Position numbers and translations under genes: made by a program. Positions 1 to 8,491 of a stretch of DNA of 64,000 bases are shown here, piece after piece (the stretch's first letter is position 1; every line of letters begins with the position of its first letter). Origin of the DNA: Saprospiraceae bacterium (GTDB lineage: Bacteria > Bacteroidota > Bacteroidia > Chitinophagales > Saprospiraceae); assembly GCA_019187225.1 (NCBI GenBank), contig JABAQQ010000017.1, forward strand, positions 151,669 through 215,668, read 5' to 3'. A model generated the notes under the pieces. That model was given only the letters and a program-made list of their open reading frames with translations. It was not told the DNA's origin and searched no databases.

Positions 1-127
1 ACATAGGCACATAGAGCACATAAATCTTTTTGAAAAATTACATGTCCTGTGTGCCTGTGATTTTTAAACACATAGGCACATAGAGCACATAAATCTTTTT
101 GAAAAATTACATGTCCTGTGTGCCTGT
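1..127. repeat. Two direct copies of a 69-bp repeat (left arm)
   Basis: A 69-bp unit starts at 1 and again at 70; the second copy stops near 127. Each unit opens with the 22-mer at 1-22 and 70-91, which is itself made of CACATAG-like 8-9 bp sub-units. The same 22-mer recurs in reverse orientation at 602-623 and 675-696, on the other side of the GxxExxY gene, so these copies form the left arm of a gene-bracketing inverted structure. The contig begins inside the repeat, so the true extent is unknown. Confidence 0.9.
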
Positions 128-138
128 ATTTGACCTTC

Positions 139-558
139 TCAATCATCGGGCAGCGAACGGAAAATCTCGGTTACAAATGTTTTTTGCCCCTCCTTAAAAA
201 GGTTTTGGCAGAAGAAATTAAGCAATATGCCTTTGGGTTTTTCCAAGAGGCGAAGGTAAGTCATCAATTGGGCTTCGTGAACGGGGAGAAGATAATCTAC
301 TGTTTTGAGTTCGAGTACAATGAGATTTTCTACAAGCATATCGTAACGCAATGCTGCATTCAGTTCATTGGATTTGTACCGAATCGGTACAAGTTGTTGC
401 CGCGAAACATGAAGTCCTGCTTGTTTCAACTCCCATTCGAGGCAGTTCTCATATACAGATTCAAGAAGTCCGGGCCCAAGATGTTTATGTACTTCTATGG
501 CTGCACCCATGATTCTATAGGATAAATCATTAATTTGTTTTTTAGTTATGTTTATCAT
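139..558 (-). CDS. GxxExxY family protein (PD-(D/E)xK-like)
   Basis: The 139-aa product matches the small GxxExxY family: the signature is G30-LL-E33-SV-Y36, preceded by a conserved helix with IMGAAIEVHKHLGPG. A nuclease-like core follows, with D73 in YDMLVEN and E83-L-K85 in VLELKTV, the arrangement of PD-(D/E)xK folds. The family length (about 120-140 aa) is met, so the gene looks complete. The biochemical role of the family is unknown; a nuclease activity is only inferred from the fold. The gene is alone and is bracketed by inverted copies of a 22-bp repeat, which suggests that it travels with or depends on those repeats. Confidence 0.85.
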   Translation of the reverse strand: MINITKKQINDLSYRIMGAAIEVHKHLGPGLLESVYENCLEWELKQAGLHVSRQQLVPIRYKSNELNAALRYDMLVENLIVLELKTVDYLLPVHEAQLMTYLRLLEKPKGILLNFFCQNLFKEGQKTFVTEIFRSLPDD

Positions 559-601
559 ATTGAAAATACATAATTTACAAATTTAAAGCAGGTAAAATTT
601 C

Positions 602-698
602 TATGTGCTCTATGTGCCTATGTATTTCATCTCTATAATAGTAAAGAACATTGGGAAGTCAAAGGGCTTATTTCTATGTGCTCTATGTGCCTATGTGT
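602..698. repeat. Inverted copies of the 22-bp repeat (right arm)
   Basis: The 22-mer TATGTGCTCTATGTGCCTATGT lies at 602-623 and 675-696, 73 bp apart. It is the exact reverse complement of the 22-mer at 1-22 and 70-91. The second copy ends 14 bp before the stop codon of the next gene (712-714). With the left arm it encloses the GxxExxY gene. Confidence 0.9.
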
Positions 699-711
699 TT
701 CATCTTTAAAT

Positions 712-3700
712 CTACATACTTTTCAGATTGTCCTCCGGGTTGCGATCCACCAGCAAAGAAAATGGATCCACCCCGGCTTCTTTGGGTTTTTCGTCGGTGA
801 CGAAAGTAAAGGTATTGTCGCGCTGTGTGATCTTCACGCGCTGGCGGTACAGCGTTTTGCCGTATTTCTTGCCTTCGACGGGTTTGGCGAAAGCGCCGAT
901 CTCGATGTAGTCGCTGACCGGGACTTCGGTCTCCTTGCCGAGTTCGTCGGCTTTGAGTTTGCGGCATTCTACCTGGATGGTCACCTCCCATTTACCGTTG
1001 CCTAAGTCTTTAACAGATGCTTCCCTGCAACGGTTTTCAAACAAAGTGATGTCCTCAAACAGGTCTTTCACCACATAATCCAGCGAATCGGGCGCCTGCG
1101 CGTAAAATTCGTCGATGGCGTCGAGGCTGACCGGGTAAGGTGGCGGAGCGTAGCGGAATTTTTCTAAAAATGCCCGCAAGGCTGCGTTCACCTTGTCTTC
1201 TCCGATCATTTCCTTGAGGTAATACATGGCGCCGCTGCCTTTGTTGTAGTGGATATAGCCTTGGCCTTCGCATTTGGCCAATGGCAATTCTTTTTGCGAC
1301 TCGCGTCCGCGTCCGCGCAGGTAGCGGTCCATTTCGTAGCGCAGGAATTTGCGCATCTGGTCGCGGCCATATTCGTGCTCCATCACCATGAGGGCGCTCC
1401 ATTGGGCGAAGGTTTCCACCAGCATTTCGCTGCCCTGCATCATTGCGCCGCACTCCTGGTGGCCCCAGTACTGGTGCCCGATCTCGTGCGCGGCGACGTA
1501 GAACATCATATCAATGTCGGCGTCGGGGTCTTTAAAGTCCTGGATAAAGCCGACGCCTTCGGAATAGGGCATGGTGCCGGGGAATGACTGCGCGAAGTCG
1601 GCGAAACGCGGGAATTCGATGATGCGGCACTGCTTGTGGTAGTAAGGCCCGAAGTTTTTGGTGAAATAATCGAGCGATTTCTCCATGGCCGAAAGCATAC
1701 GCTCCACGTTGAAACTGTGGTCTTTGTGGTAATAGACTTCCAGTTTGACGCCGTTCCAGTCGCGGCGTGCCACTTCGTAGCGGGCGCTGAGGAAAGAGTA
1801 AAAGTTGAAAGAGGCGTGGTCGAGTTTGTATTGGAAACAGCGGCGGCCGTTTTCCTCCCACTCGCGCACGAGCGAGCCGGGGCCGATGGCGATCTGGTCG
1901 GGCGCCGTGCGGATGACGGTTTCCACGTTGACCCAGTCGCTGTTGAGGCCGATGTAGGCGTCCATGCGGTGGAGAGTATCCCGGCGGTCGAGTGCCGGAC
2001 GGCGGCTTTTTTCGGGCAGCCCGTAGTGTTGGCGGCGGTTTTTGTCCGACATTTCCGAACTTTCCTGGTAGCCGAAAATGGGCATGATGTCCGTGTTGTC
2101 GAAAAAAGTCCCGTTTTGGGTGATGCGGCTCCAGGTCACTTCATTTTCAAAACCTTTCGGCTCGAAACGGACGTTGAATTCCAGCAAAACCGAATCGCCG
2201 GGCTGAAGCGCCGGCTCGAAACGGTACATCCGCCATTGCAGCGTCGAGTCGTTGAGCAGCATGGTCAAACGCTCGTTTTTCAGATCGAACCTGCCGTATT
2301 GCGGCACATTGACGAACAGCGTATCGATCGGTTTTTGATAGATATTCCGCGCCAGGAATCTGCCCGTCATGCGCATGGTGCGCGTTTCAGGATATAATTC
2401 GAAGTCGTATTTCGCGTCGTACACGCGGGGTTGCAGGCGGCCTTCGTATTGTTTGTATTTGATCTCGTAGTCGAATTGGTAGCGCTCCCGTTTGCCGCTG
2501 TTGACGTATTTGTTCAGTACCTGGGTGTTGTAAAACGTCCAGCCTGCCACACCAACCCAGGCGACTAAGGCGCCGAGGCCGAAAACGCGGTATTGGGGCC
2601 ATTCGAGGCGGGCGAGTTTCAGGCGTTTTTTCCACCAGGTTTCTTTGCCGCGCGGCCAGAGCAGGATGGCGGCCAAAGCGAGCAGGGTACTGAACAGGAG
2701 CCAGTAGGTATTGAACCAGAACAAACCTTTTCCATATGGTTGGTAACCGTAAAAATCCGAAAGTGTGTAATCGGGCCTGCTGCCAAACTGAACCATATTG
2801 CTCTCGATTTTTGCAGCGTCCCAACCGAAACTGTTGGCAATGATCAGCACAATGGCGATGAAAAAACCGAGGTACATATTCGGAGAAAGTGCCTGCACCA
2901 GGAATGCCAGTGCGAGGGTAAATGCGAAGCCGAACATGTCCATCACCAGTAATTCACGCACGTAAATCCAGGGCTCGTGACGGTCGTAACCCAGGATCTT
3001 TTGGGCGACGATGGCCGCTGCAATGACGAGCAGTTGCAGCACGAACATCACGCCCAGCACGGCAGCGTATTTGCCGAGCCAGGCCGTCCAGTTTTTGGTA
3101 GGCAGGGCGTCCACGATCTCTTCCATGCGGCTGTTGCGCTCTTTCCAGATGACGGCGCCGCTGAAATACACCATGATGATGATGGTGAACAGGTAAAATG
3201 ACCCCCGGATATAATTGACCATGGTGTACGTCACAGGCAGTTCGTGGGTGCCATAGCCTTCGTTGGCATAAAAAAGATTGGGCACACAGTTGAGCAAACC
3301 CAGCAGCGCCAGCAGGATAAATGCCGTGCTGCGGATGATGCCCCACCACTCGGTTTTTGTCTGGCTCCATAGTTGGCTGAGCGTTGTACCGATCCCCTTT
3401 CCAGGCGCCACTTTCGGCAACGCGCCCAGGATGCGGAGTCCGATGGCATCGCCGTCGTCGGCGGTTTGTTTCTGACGCTTTCTGCCGCCTTTTTTTTCTG
3501 AAAAATCGAACAAACGGTAACCGAGATACAACACCAGCATACCGACTGCCGTCCACAAAACCCGGTTGAGCAGCAGGTCGCCGGCCAGGCCCATTGCCTG
3601 CGTGTTCTTTTCCTCCACCGTCCAGTATTTGGTGGCGATGCCGAAAGCGCCAAAGCCGAAGGGGTCGAGCAGGGCGGCCAATTTTTCATTTTCCACGTCG

Positions 3701-4296
3701 CGCAGCAGGTTGCCTGCCACAATGTAGCCCACCAGCAGGGCCGTCGCCGCTACAAATGAGTATAAAGTGGAGCGGGTATTGATGGCCACTGCGTACAGAA
3801 TGCCACCGACAAAAAGGGTGTTCGGAATGGCGAATACCAGCATCCCCATGAGATGCCCCTGCAACTCGAAAGGTCCGAAGCGGTTGGGCTCCAGCCAATC
3901 GAATATGGGATTGAGCGCAACGCCCACCCACATGCCGAGTGAAACGCCGATCATGGGGATAAGCGACATCAGGGCGCCGCCCCAGAAATGACCGAAATAG
4001 TAGGCCGCTTTGCCGACGGGTTTGGAAAAAATGATCTGGCTCGTTTGCCGCTCGAAGTCGCGGATGGCAGCAGTATTGAGGAAAGCCGTCGTCAGCAACA
4101 TGCAGATCAGCGAGAAGGCCGCATACCAGTTTTGCGCGACGAAAGGGGCATTTTTCCAGATATTGCCAAAACTGCCGCCGATGCTGACCTGGTCGGAAAT
4201 GGTGCCGAAGAAACTCAACAGCCCGATGAGGAGCATGAAGATCCAGGGCATGGGGGAGCGAAGCCAGGAACGAAGTTCGAATAGAAAGAATGTCAT
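712..4296 (-). CDS. ABC-2 permease fused to M1-family peptidase
   Basis: A 1194-aa membrane protein. The first ~560 residues hold two blocks of about six hydrophobic helices each (from MTFFLFELRSW and again after TKTEWWGIIRST), as in ABC-2 type permeases. The C-terminal half is a gluzincin domain with HEIGHQYWGHQ near residue 936 and the downstream Glu in LVETFAQ, the zinc ligands of M1 aminopeptidases in the spacing seen in ABC-fused members. It is expected in the inner membrane with the peptidase outside the cytoplasm. Such fusions normally follow an ABC ATPase gene; a matching ATPase is encoded on the same strand at 11048-11923 but four secreted-protein genes lie between. Substrate unknown. 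Confidence 0.88.
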   Translation of the reverse strand: MTFFLFELRSWLRSPMPWIFMLLIGLLSFFGTISDQVSIGGSFGNIWKNAPFVAQNWYAAFSLICMLLTTAFLNTAAIRDFERQTSQIIFSKPVGKAAYYFGHFWGGALMSLIPMIGVSLGMWVGVALNPIFDWLEPNRFGPFELQGHLMGMLVFAIPNTLFVGGILYAVAINTRSTLYSFVAATALLVGYIVAGNLLRDVENEKLAALLDPFGFGAFGIATKYWTVEEKNTQAMGLAGDLLLNRVLWTAVGMLVLYLGYRLFDFSEKKGGRKRQKQTADDGDAIGLRILGALPKVAPGKGIGTTLSQLWSQTKTEWWGIIRSTAFILLALLGLLNCVPNLFYANEGYGTHELPVTYTMVNYIRGSFYLFTIIIMVYFSGAVIWKERNSRMEEIVDALPTKNWTAWLGKYAAVLGVMFVLQLLVIAAAIVAQKILGYDRHEPWIYVRELLVMDMFGFAFTLALAFLVQALSPNMYLGFFIAIVLIIANSFGWDAAKIESNMVQFGSRPDYTLSDFYGYQPYGKGLFWFNTYWLLFSTLLALAAILLWPRGKETWWKKRLKLARLEWPQYRVFGLGALVAWVGVAGWTFYNTQVLNKYVNSGKRERYQFDYEIKYKQYEGRLQPRVYDAKYDFELYPETRTMRMTGRFLARNIYQKPIDTLFVNVPQYGRFDLKNERLTMLLNDSTLQWRMYRFEPALQPGDSVLLEFNVRFEPKGFENEVTWSRITQNGTFFDNTDIMPIFGYQESSEMSDKNRRQHYGLPEKSRRPALDRRDTLHRMDAYIGLNSDWVNVETVIRTAPDQIAIGPGSLVREWEENGRRCFQYKLDHASFNFYSFLSARYEVARRDWNGVKLEVYYHKDHSFNVERMLSAMEKSLDYFTKNFGPYYHKQCRIIEFPRFADFAQSFPGTMPYSEGVGFIQDFKDPDADIDMMFYVAAHEIGHQYWGHQECGAMMQGSEMLVETFAQWSALMVMEHEYGRDQMRKFLRYEMDRYLRGRGRESQKELPLAKCEGQGYIHYNKGSGAMYYLKEMIGEDKVNAALRAFLEKFRYAPPPYPVSLDAIDEFYAQAPDSLDYVVKDLFEDITLFENRCREASVKDLGNGKWEVTIQVECRKLKADELGKETEVPVSDYIEIGAFAKPVEGKKYGKTLYRQRVKITQRDNTFTFVTDEKPKEAGVDPFSLLVDRNPEDNLKSM

Positions 4297-4444
4297 GAAA
4301 CGATAAACGTTATACCTGAATGATTCGATTTTTTGATTAAGCCCGATTAATTCGATTGAGAGCCAACGCTTTGGCGAGACTTCCTGTTCAAAACCATTTT
4401 GTAACAGATGTAAAAAAACAGGTTTTCATGGTTATTAAAGATAT

Positions 4445-5968
4445 CTACTGCTTAAAAATTTTACCACTCTGAACTACAGCCCCATCTTTCCCTTTCAATT
4501 CCCAAAAATACACCCCCGTCGCCAATCCTTCCACCGCTATTTCGGTGCAGGTGGCTTCATTTACTAACCTTTCCGCGTGTACCACCCGCCCGAAGGCATC
4601 GCGGAGCCTCCATTGTGCCCCGACAGGTAAGGGACGGTTTACGATAACTTTGAGATAAGACACAGCGGGATTGGGGAATACGGACACCGGCGGGAGCGGC
4701 GTGGGCGGCGGGTTGCCGGCACTGACTGTGGCGGTGCAGGGCACACCGGGGTTGTCCATTGGGCCGAGGCGATAATTAGGAAAAGAAGGAATGGAAGCTC
4801 CTGTAGGCGTAGGAAAAATAAAGCTGTGCTGTGTGACGTTACAGGAAAGCCCTAGTTCGTCGGGATTATTAATGACATGATAATATTTTGCGTCTATCGT
4901 ACTAATATAAATTTTGCAATCAGGTGCTAACTGACATTGTCCAAATAGGGTCCCAACTGGGTCTTTAAATCCATCCCATTCAGCCACCGTTATTTGCGAG
5001 GCACTTATATTATCACTCCACAGATCAAATTGATAAATTCTCAATTCTGCGCTTACATATAAAAAACGGCCATTAGGAGAGACAGCGCATCCATTTGCAA
5101 CGGACGGCCAATTTCCGTAATCTACATGGATGGTGTCAAAATTGCTGAAAAAACCATTTAATCGATTAAAATTATATACCATAACGGCTCCACTGGGAAT
5201 ACTTCTAAATAGTTGGTTTCCATCAGGAGAAAAAACCATCTGTATTCCACCGGATGCGTTAGGAGGTGGAGATGTACCGATTGTTTGAGTTAATGTATCA
5301 ACAATACCTTTGTTTGTAAATAAGAAAAAATAGAATGTGCTGCCATCATCTTTTGGTGTGATAAGCCACCAATCCTTACCATTCGCGTGTTTTACGGCTG
5401 TCATTTCACCATATGCCAAATAGCTACTCATTATTTCTACATTCTTCTCAACCACCGTCCCCACTCCACTATTAGCATTCATGTCAACAATAGAATAAAA
5501 CAGTTTATCTGTTTTTACACCAAAAGGGTTATTTGTATAAATGATTCTTTTATGAAACAAGTAAAATAGTTTATTTGAATCCGGAACAGGCAAAATAATT
5601 GTGCTTTGATAACCGGCGGTATATCCATCATTTTCCTGATCGCATTTTATCTGGTGTACTTCACCCGGATTAATTGTTTCTCCATTTTCAATTATTTCAT
5701 CATCACTGCCAGCTATATCACACCCGTTCGTATAAAACATCAGTTTGCCAGCAGTGTCACAAATACTTGAATTGCATACAAACATATTTAATTCCCGATA
5801 ATTGTAATATACTTTTGGAGGATTGAAGTTAAAATCAATTGTGGAACCACCTTTTGTTGTGTCGGCAAGACTGTTATTGTCTCCTGTTATCCACACATAA
5901 TCGTGCTTTTGAGCAGCAAGAATTTGTACTAATAACAGACTGATGAGGAAAGTTGTCACGTTTTTCAT
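4445..5968 (-). CDS. Secreted repeat protein with T9SS sorting domain (copy B2)
   Basis: 507 aa. A signal peptide (MKNVTTFLISLLLVQILAAQ) is followed by a ~400-residue region with repeated motifs such as FSPDGNQLFR and VSPNGRFLYV, typical of beta-propeller-like surface proteins, and a C-terminal T9SS type A sorting domain starting at FPNPAVSYLKV and ending GKIFKQ. It should be exported by Sec and then secreted or surface-anchored by T9SS. It is a full-length paralogue of the product of 6900-8423: both are 507 aa and share the opening KHDYVW, YNYRE, SICDTAGKL and the proline-rich linker PPPTPLPP. It is the last gene of a tandem A-B-A'-B' duplication. Function unknown. Confidence 0.85.
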   Translation of the reverse strand: MKNVTTFLISLLLVQILAAQKHDYVWITGDNNSLADTTKGGSTIDFNFNPPKVYYNYRELNMFVCNSSICDTAGKLMFYTNGCDIAGSDDEIIENGETINPGEVHQIKCDQENDGYTAGYQSTIILPVPDSNKLFYLFHKRIIYTNNPFGVKTDKLFYSIVDMNANSGVGTVVEKNVEIMSSYLAYGEMTAVKHANGKDWWLITPKDDGSTFYFFLFTNKGIVDTLTQTIGTSPPPNASGGIQMVFSPDGNQLFRSIPSGAVMVYNFNRLNGFFSNFDTIHVDYGNWPSVANGCAVSPNGRFLYVSAELRIYQFDLWSDNISASQITVAEWDGFKDPVGTLFGQCQLAPDCKIYISTIDAKYYHVINNPDELGLSCNVTQHSFIFPTPTGASIPSFPNYRLGPMDNPGVPCTATVSAGNPPPTPLPPVSVFPNPAVSYLKVIVNRPLPVGAQWRLRDAFGRVVHAERLVNEATCTEIAVEGLATGVYFWELKGKDGAVVQSGKIFKQ

Positions 5969-6036
5969 GACATAAAGTAAAAGGGATACCTTGTACTAAA
6001 AATTAGCACGAGGTATCCCAAGTGAAACAATAAAAG

Positions 6037-6903
6037 TTAATGGCTGATAATAAGTTTGCCGGAAGCAGCAGTCCCGGGTACTTCTGGAAGCCTATACCAA
6101 TAAGCACCCTCGGGCAACCCTTCCAAAGAAAGTTGGAAATTTCTCTGGTTGACGGGTAAGACAGTTGCCTTCACAAGTTGGCCAAGCGTATTGTAGAGTA
6201 AAAAAAGATTTTCAGTCGAGTTTGCGATGTTATATTCAATTACAACCTGATTGGCAGCCGGGTTGGGATAGACCCGAAGGTATCCGGATTTTAATTGCAA
6301 GCCCGGCTGCGCCCTTTCAAAACTGCAAATCGTCTCATCGTCATAAACCACCGGATTTTCATTCACTAATGTCAGCAATGCTCTTGCCCGCAGCACGGCC
6401 TCGCCGTCGGAGAGCGGGCAGAGATTGGCGATAGTTCTGAGCGTATTATAATTCCCCTCCGCAAAAGTATAGATACCTTGCGCAACCGTGCGAAGCAGTA
6501 TGTCATTGACTGTTTTTTCATGCACGGTGTAAACCGGTGAAAGGGCTGGCAGGTTGCCGTTTTGCGTCAGCAGGCTGGCAGCAGCGGATGCACGGGATGT
6601 AGCGATGTTATTCAATAAAGTCCCTTTCGCTGTCGCCGCCTGTTGGATCATTTGCCTGATAGTATCGCGCTGGGCAGCAAAACCGGCGCTGTCCTGTTGG
6701 CTGATACCCGGTGCATTTAGTTCCTGTTCAACTGCTGCCAAATCTTCGAGCCCTTCGGCGATATTTTCCTCATAAGACTGGAAAGTATTGCGGTCGGTCG
6801 TACTTACTGCAAACAATTGACGTATGCCGGTTTGGAGATTGGCGTAAGCCGCAAGGCCGTTCGATTGCGCAGCGAGTAAAAAGAGTATGTTCATAACCTT
6901 CAC
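6037..6903 (-). pseudogene. 5'-truncated T9SS protein (copy A')
   Basis: The product (288 aa from GTG at 6903, or from ATG at 6894) matches the C-terminal third of the 808-aa protein at 8492-10918, beginning at AAQSNG, and ends in a T9SS sorting domain (VYPNPAANQVVIEY). The whole beta-helical N-terminal part is missing. The few residues before the match (MKVMNILFLL) come from a junction that overlaps the stop codon of the upstream gene (stop 6900-6902). By chance this junction gives a short hydrophobic N-terminus that could act as a weak signal peptide, so expression of a secreted remnant cannot be excluded. Best explained as the broken second copy of a segmental duplication. Confidence 0.7.
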
Positions 6904-8423
6904 ATTTTCAGGATTTTACCGCTCTGAATCACCAAGCCCTCTTTGCCTTTCAACTCCCAAAAATACACCCCTGCTGCCAATCCTTCTACGGTTATCTCCG
7001 TGCAGGTGACTTCGTTCACCAGTCTTTCTGTGCGCGCCACCCGCCCGTAGGCATCGTAAAGCGTCCATTGCGCTCCCGCAGGAAGGGGCCGGTTCACGAT
7101 GATTTTGAGATACGACGAAGCCGGATTGGGGAAGACCGACAGCGGCGGGAGCGGCGTGGGCGGCGGGTTGCCGGCACTGACTGTGGCGGTGCAAGGCACG
7201 CCGGGATTGTCTATCGGGCCGAGGCGGTAGTTGGGGAAAGAAGGCATGGAAGCGCCGCTGGGGGTGGGCAGCGGTAGCCCGCGTTGTTCAGCATTACAGG
7301 CCATACCTGGTTCGTCGGGATTGTGGATGACATGATAGAAACGGGTATCGCCTGCCTGGCCATAAATTTTACAATCAGGCCCCAGTTGCAGTTGCCAGAA
7401 TAATGGCGCAATGGGATTGGCATAGCCGTCCCATTCTGCCACAACAGTTTGAGAGGCGCTTATATCTGAAGCCCACAAGTCCACTTGATACAGAAACTTA
7501 CGACAACCAAGATATAAAAAACGTCCACTCGGTGATACAGCGCAACCAATTTCGCCTACAAACTGATTTCCATAGTCATAATGAATTGTGTCAAATTGTG
7601 TGAAGACTCCGCTTTCCCGATTAAAAGAATATACCATAATTGGATCAAAACGATTGGTTCGATAAAGTTTACTCCCGTCCGGAGAAAAAACCATCTGACC
7701 TGTTGCTTCTCCGTCAGGATTTGGCCATATACCAATGGTCTGTATAAATGTATCAACAATCCCTTGATTAGTAAATTTTAGGATATAAAAAGTTGCGCTA
7801 TTTCTACGGGGTGTGATTAACCACCAATCTTGCCCATTTGCGCACTTGACACTTACAATCTCGCCATGCGCTAAAGTATCTAATATTAAGTTTTCATTTT
7901 TTTTCGTCACCTTTCCCATTGAGTTATTTAAATTCATATCAATTACCGAATACATTAGTTTATCGTTGATTACATCAAACGGATTGGAATAAATAGTAAA
8001 ACTCTTGTGAAAAAGAAAATATACACCCATCGAATCTGGCAATGGCAAAATGAGCGAGTTTTGCGGGCCTCCAGCGTAACCATCATCATAGTCTTCACAC
8101 CACAAAGTATGCGAGCTTCCGGGGTTGATATTATCACCGTTTTCTAAAACATCATCGTATGCGCCTGCTATGACACACCCATTTGTATAAAATAACAATT
8201 TGCCGGCAGTGTCACAAATGCTGGTATTGGTAGTGAACAGATTATGTTCACGATAATTATAGTAAACATCTACAGGATTTTGATTAAAATTAATGGTCAT
8301 ACCACCATGTGTAGTAGTCTTCATAGTATTCCCATCCCCTGCAACCCATACATAATCATGCTTTTGGGCGACAAGAACTTCTGACAAAAAAAAACAAACG
8401 AAGGAAAGCAGCACCGTTTTCAT
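6900..8423 (-). CDS. Secreted repeat protein with T9SS sorting domain (copy B1)
   Basis: 507 aa from the ATG at 8423, chosen because it gives a signal peptide (MKTVLLSFVCFFLSEVLVAQ); the frame is open 48 bp further upstream. The architecture is identical to the product of 4445-5968: propeller-like repeats with FSPDGSKLYR and VSPSGRFLYL, a PPPTPLPP linker and a C-terminal sorting domain starting FPNPASSYLKI. The two copies are strongly similar at both ends and more divergent in the middle. Its stop overlaps the start of the truncated A' copy, which marks the duplication junction. Presumably surface exposed; ligand or enzymatic role not recognisable. Confidence 0.85.
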   Translation of the reverse strand: MKTVLLSFVCFFLSEVLVAQKHDYVWVAGDGNTMKTTTHGGMTINFNQNPVDVYYNYREHNLFTTNTSICDTAGKLLFYTNGCVIAGAYDDVLENGDNINPGSSHTLWCEDYDDGYAGGPQNSLILPLPDSMGVYFLFHKSFTIYSNPFDVINDKLMYSVIDMNLNNSMGKVTKKNENLILDTLAHGEIVSVKCANGQDWWLITPRRNSATFYILKFTNQGIVDTFIQTIGIWPNPDGEATGQMVFSPDGSKLYRTNRFDPIMVYSFNRESGVFTQFDTIHYDYGNQFVGEIGCAVSPSGRFLYLGCRKFLYQVDLWASDISASQTVVAEWDGYANPIAPLFWQLQLGPDCKIYGQAGDTRFYHVIHNPDEPGMACNAEQRGLPLPTPSGASMPSFPNYRLGPIDNPGVPCTATVSAGNPPPTPLPPLSVFPNPASSYLKIIVNRPLPAGAQWTLYDAYGRVARTERLVNEVTCTEITVEGLAAGVYFWELKGKEGLVIQSGKILKM

Positions 8424-8491
8424 AGTACAACATAAGGAATGGATTGCCTGTGTCAATATCGGCACAGGCAATCCGAAATGAAGAAAGAAAT

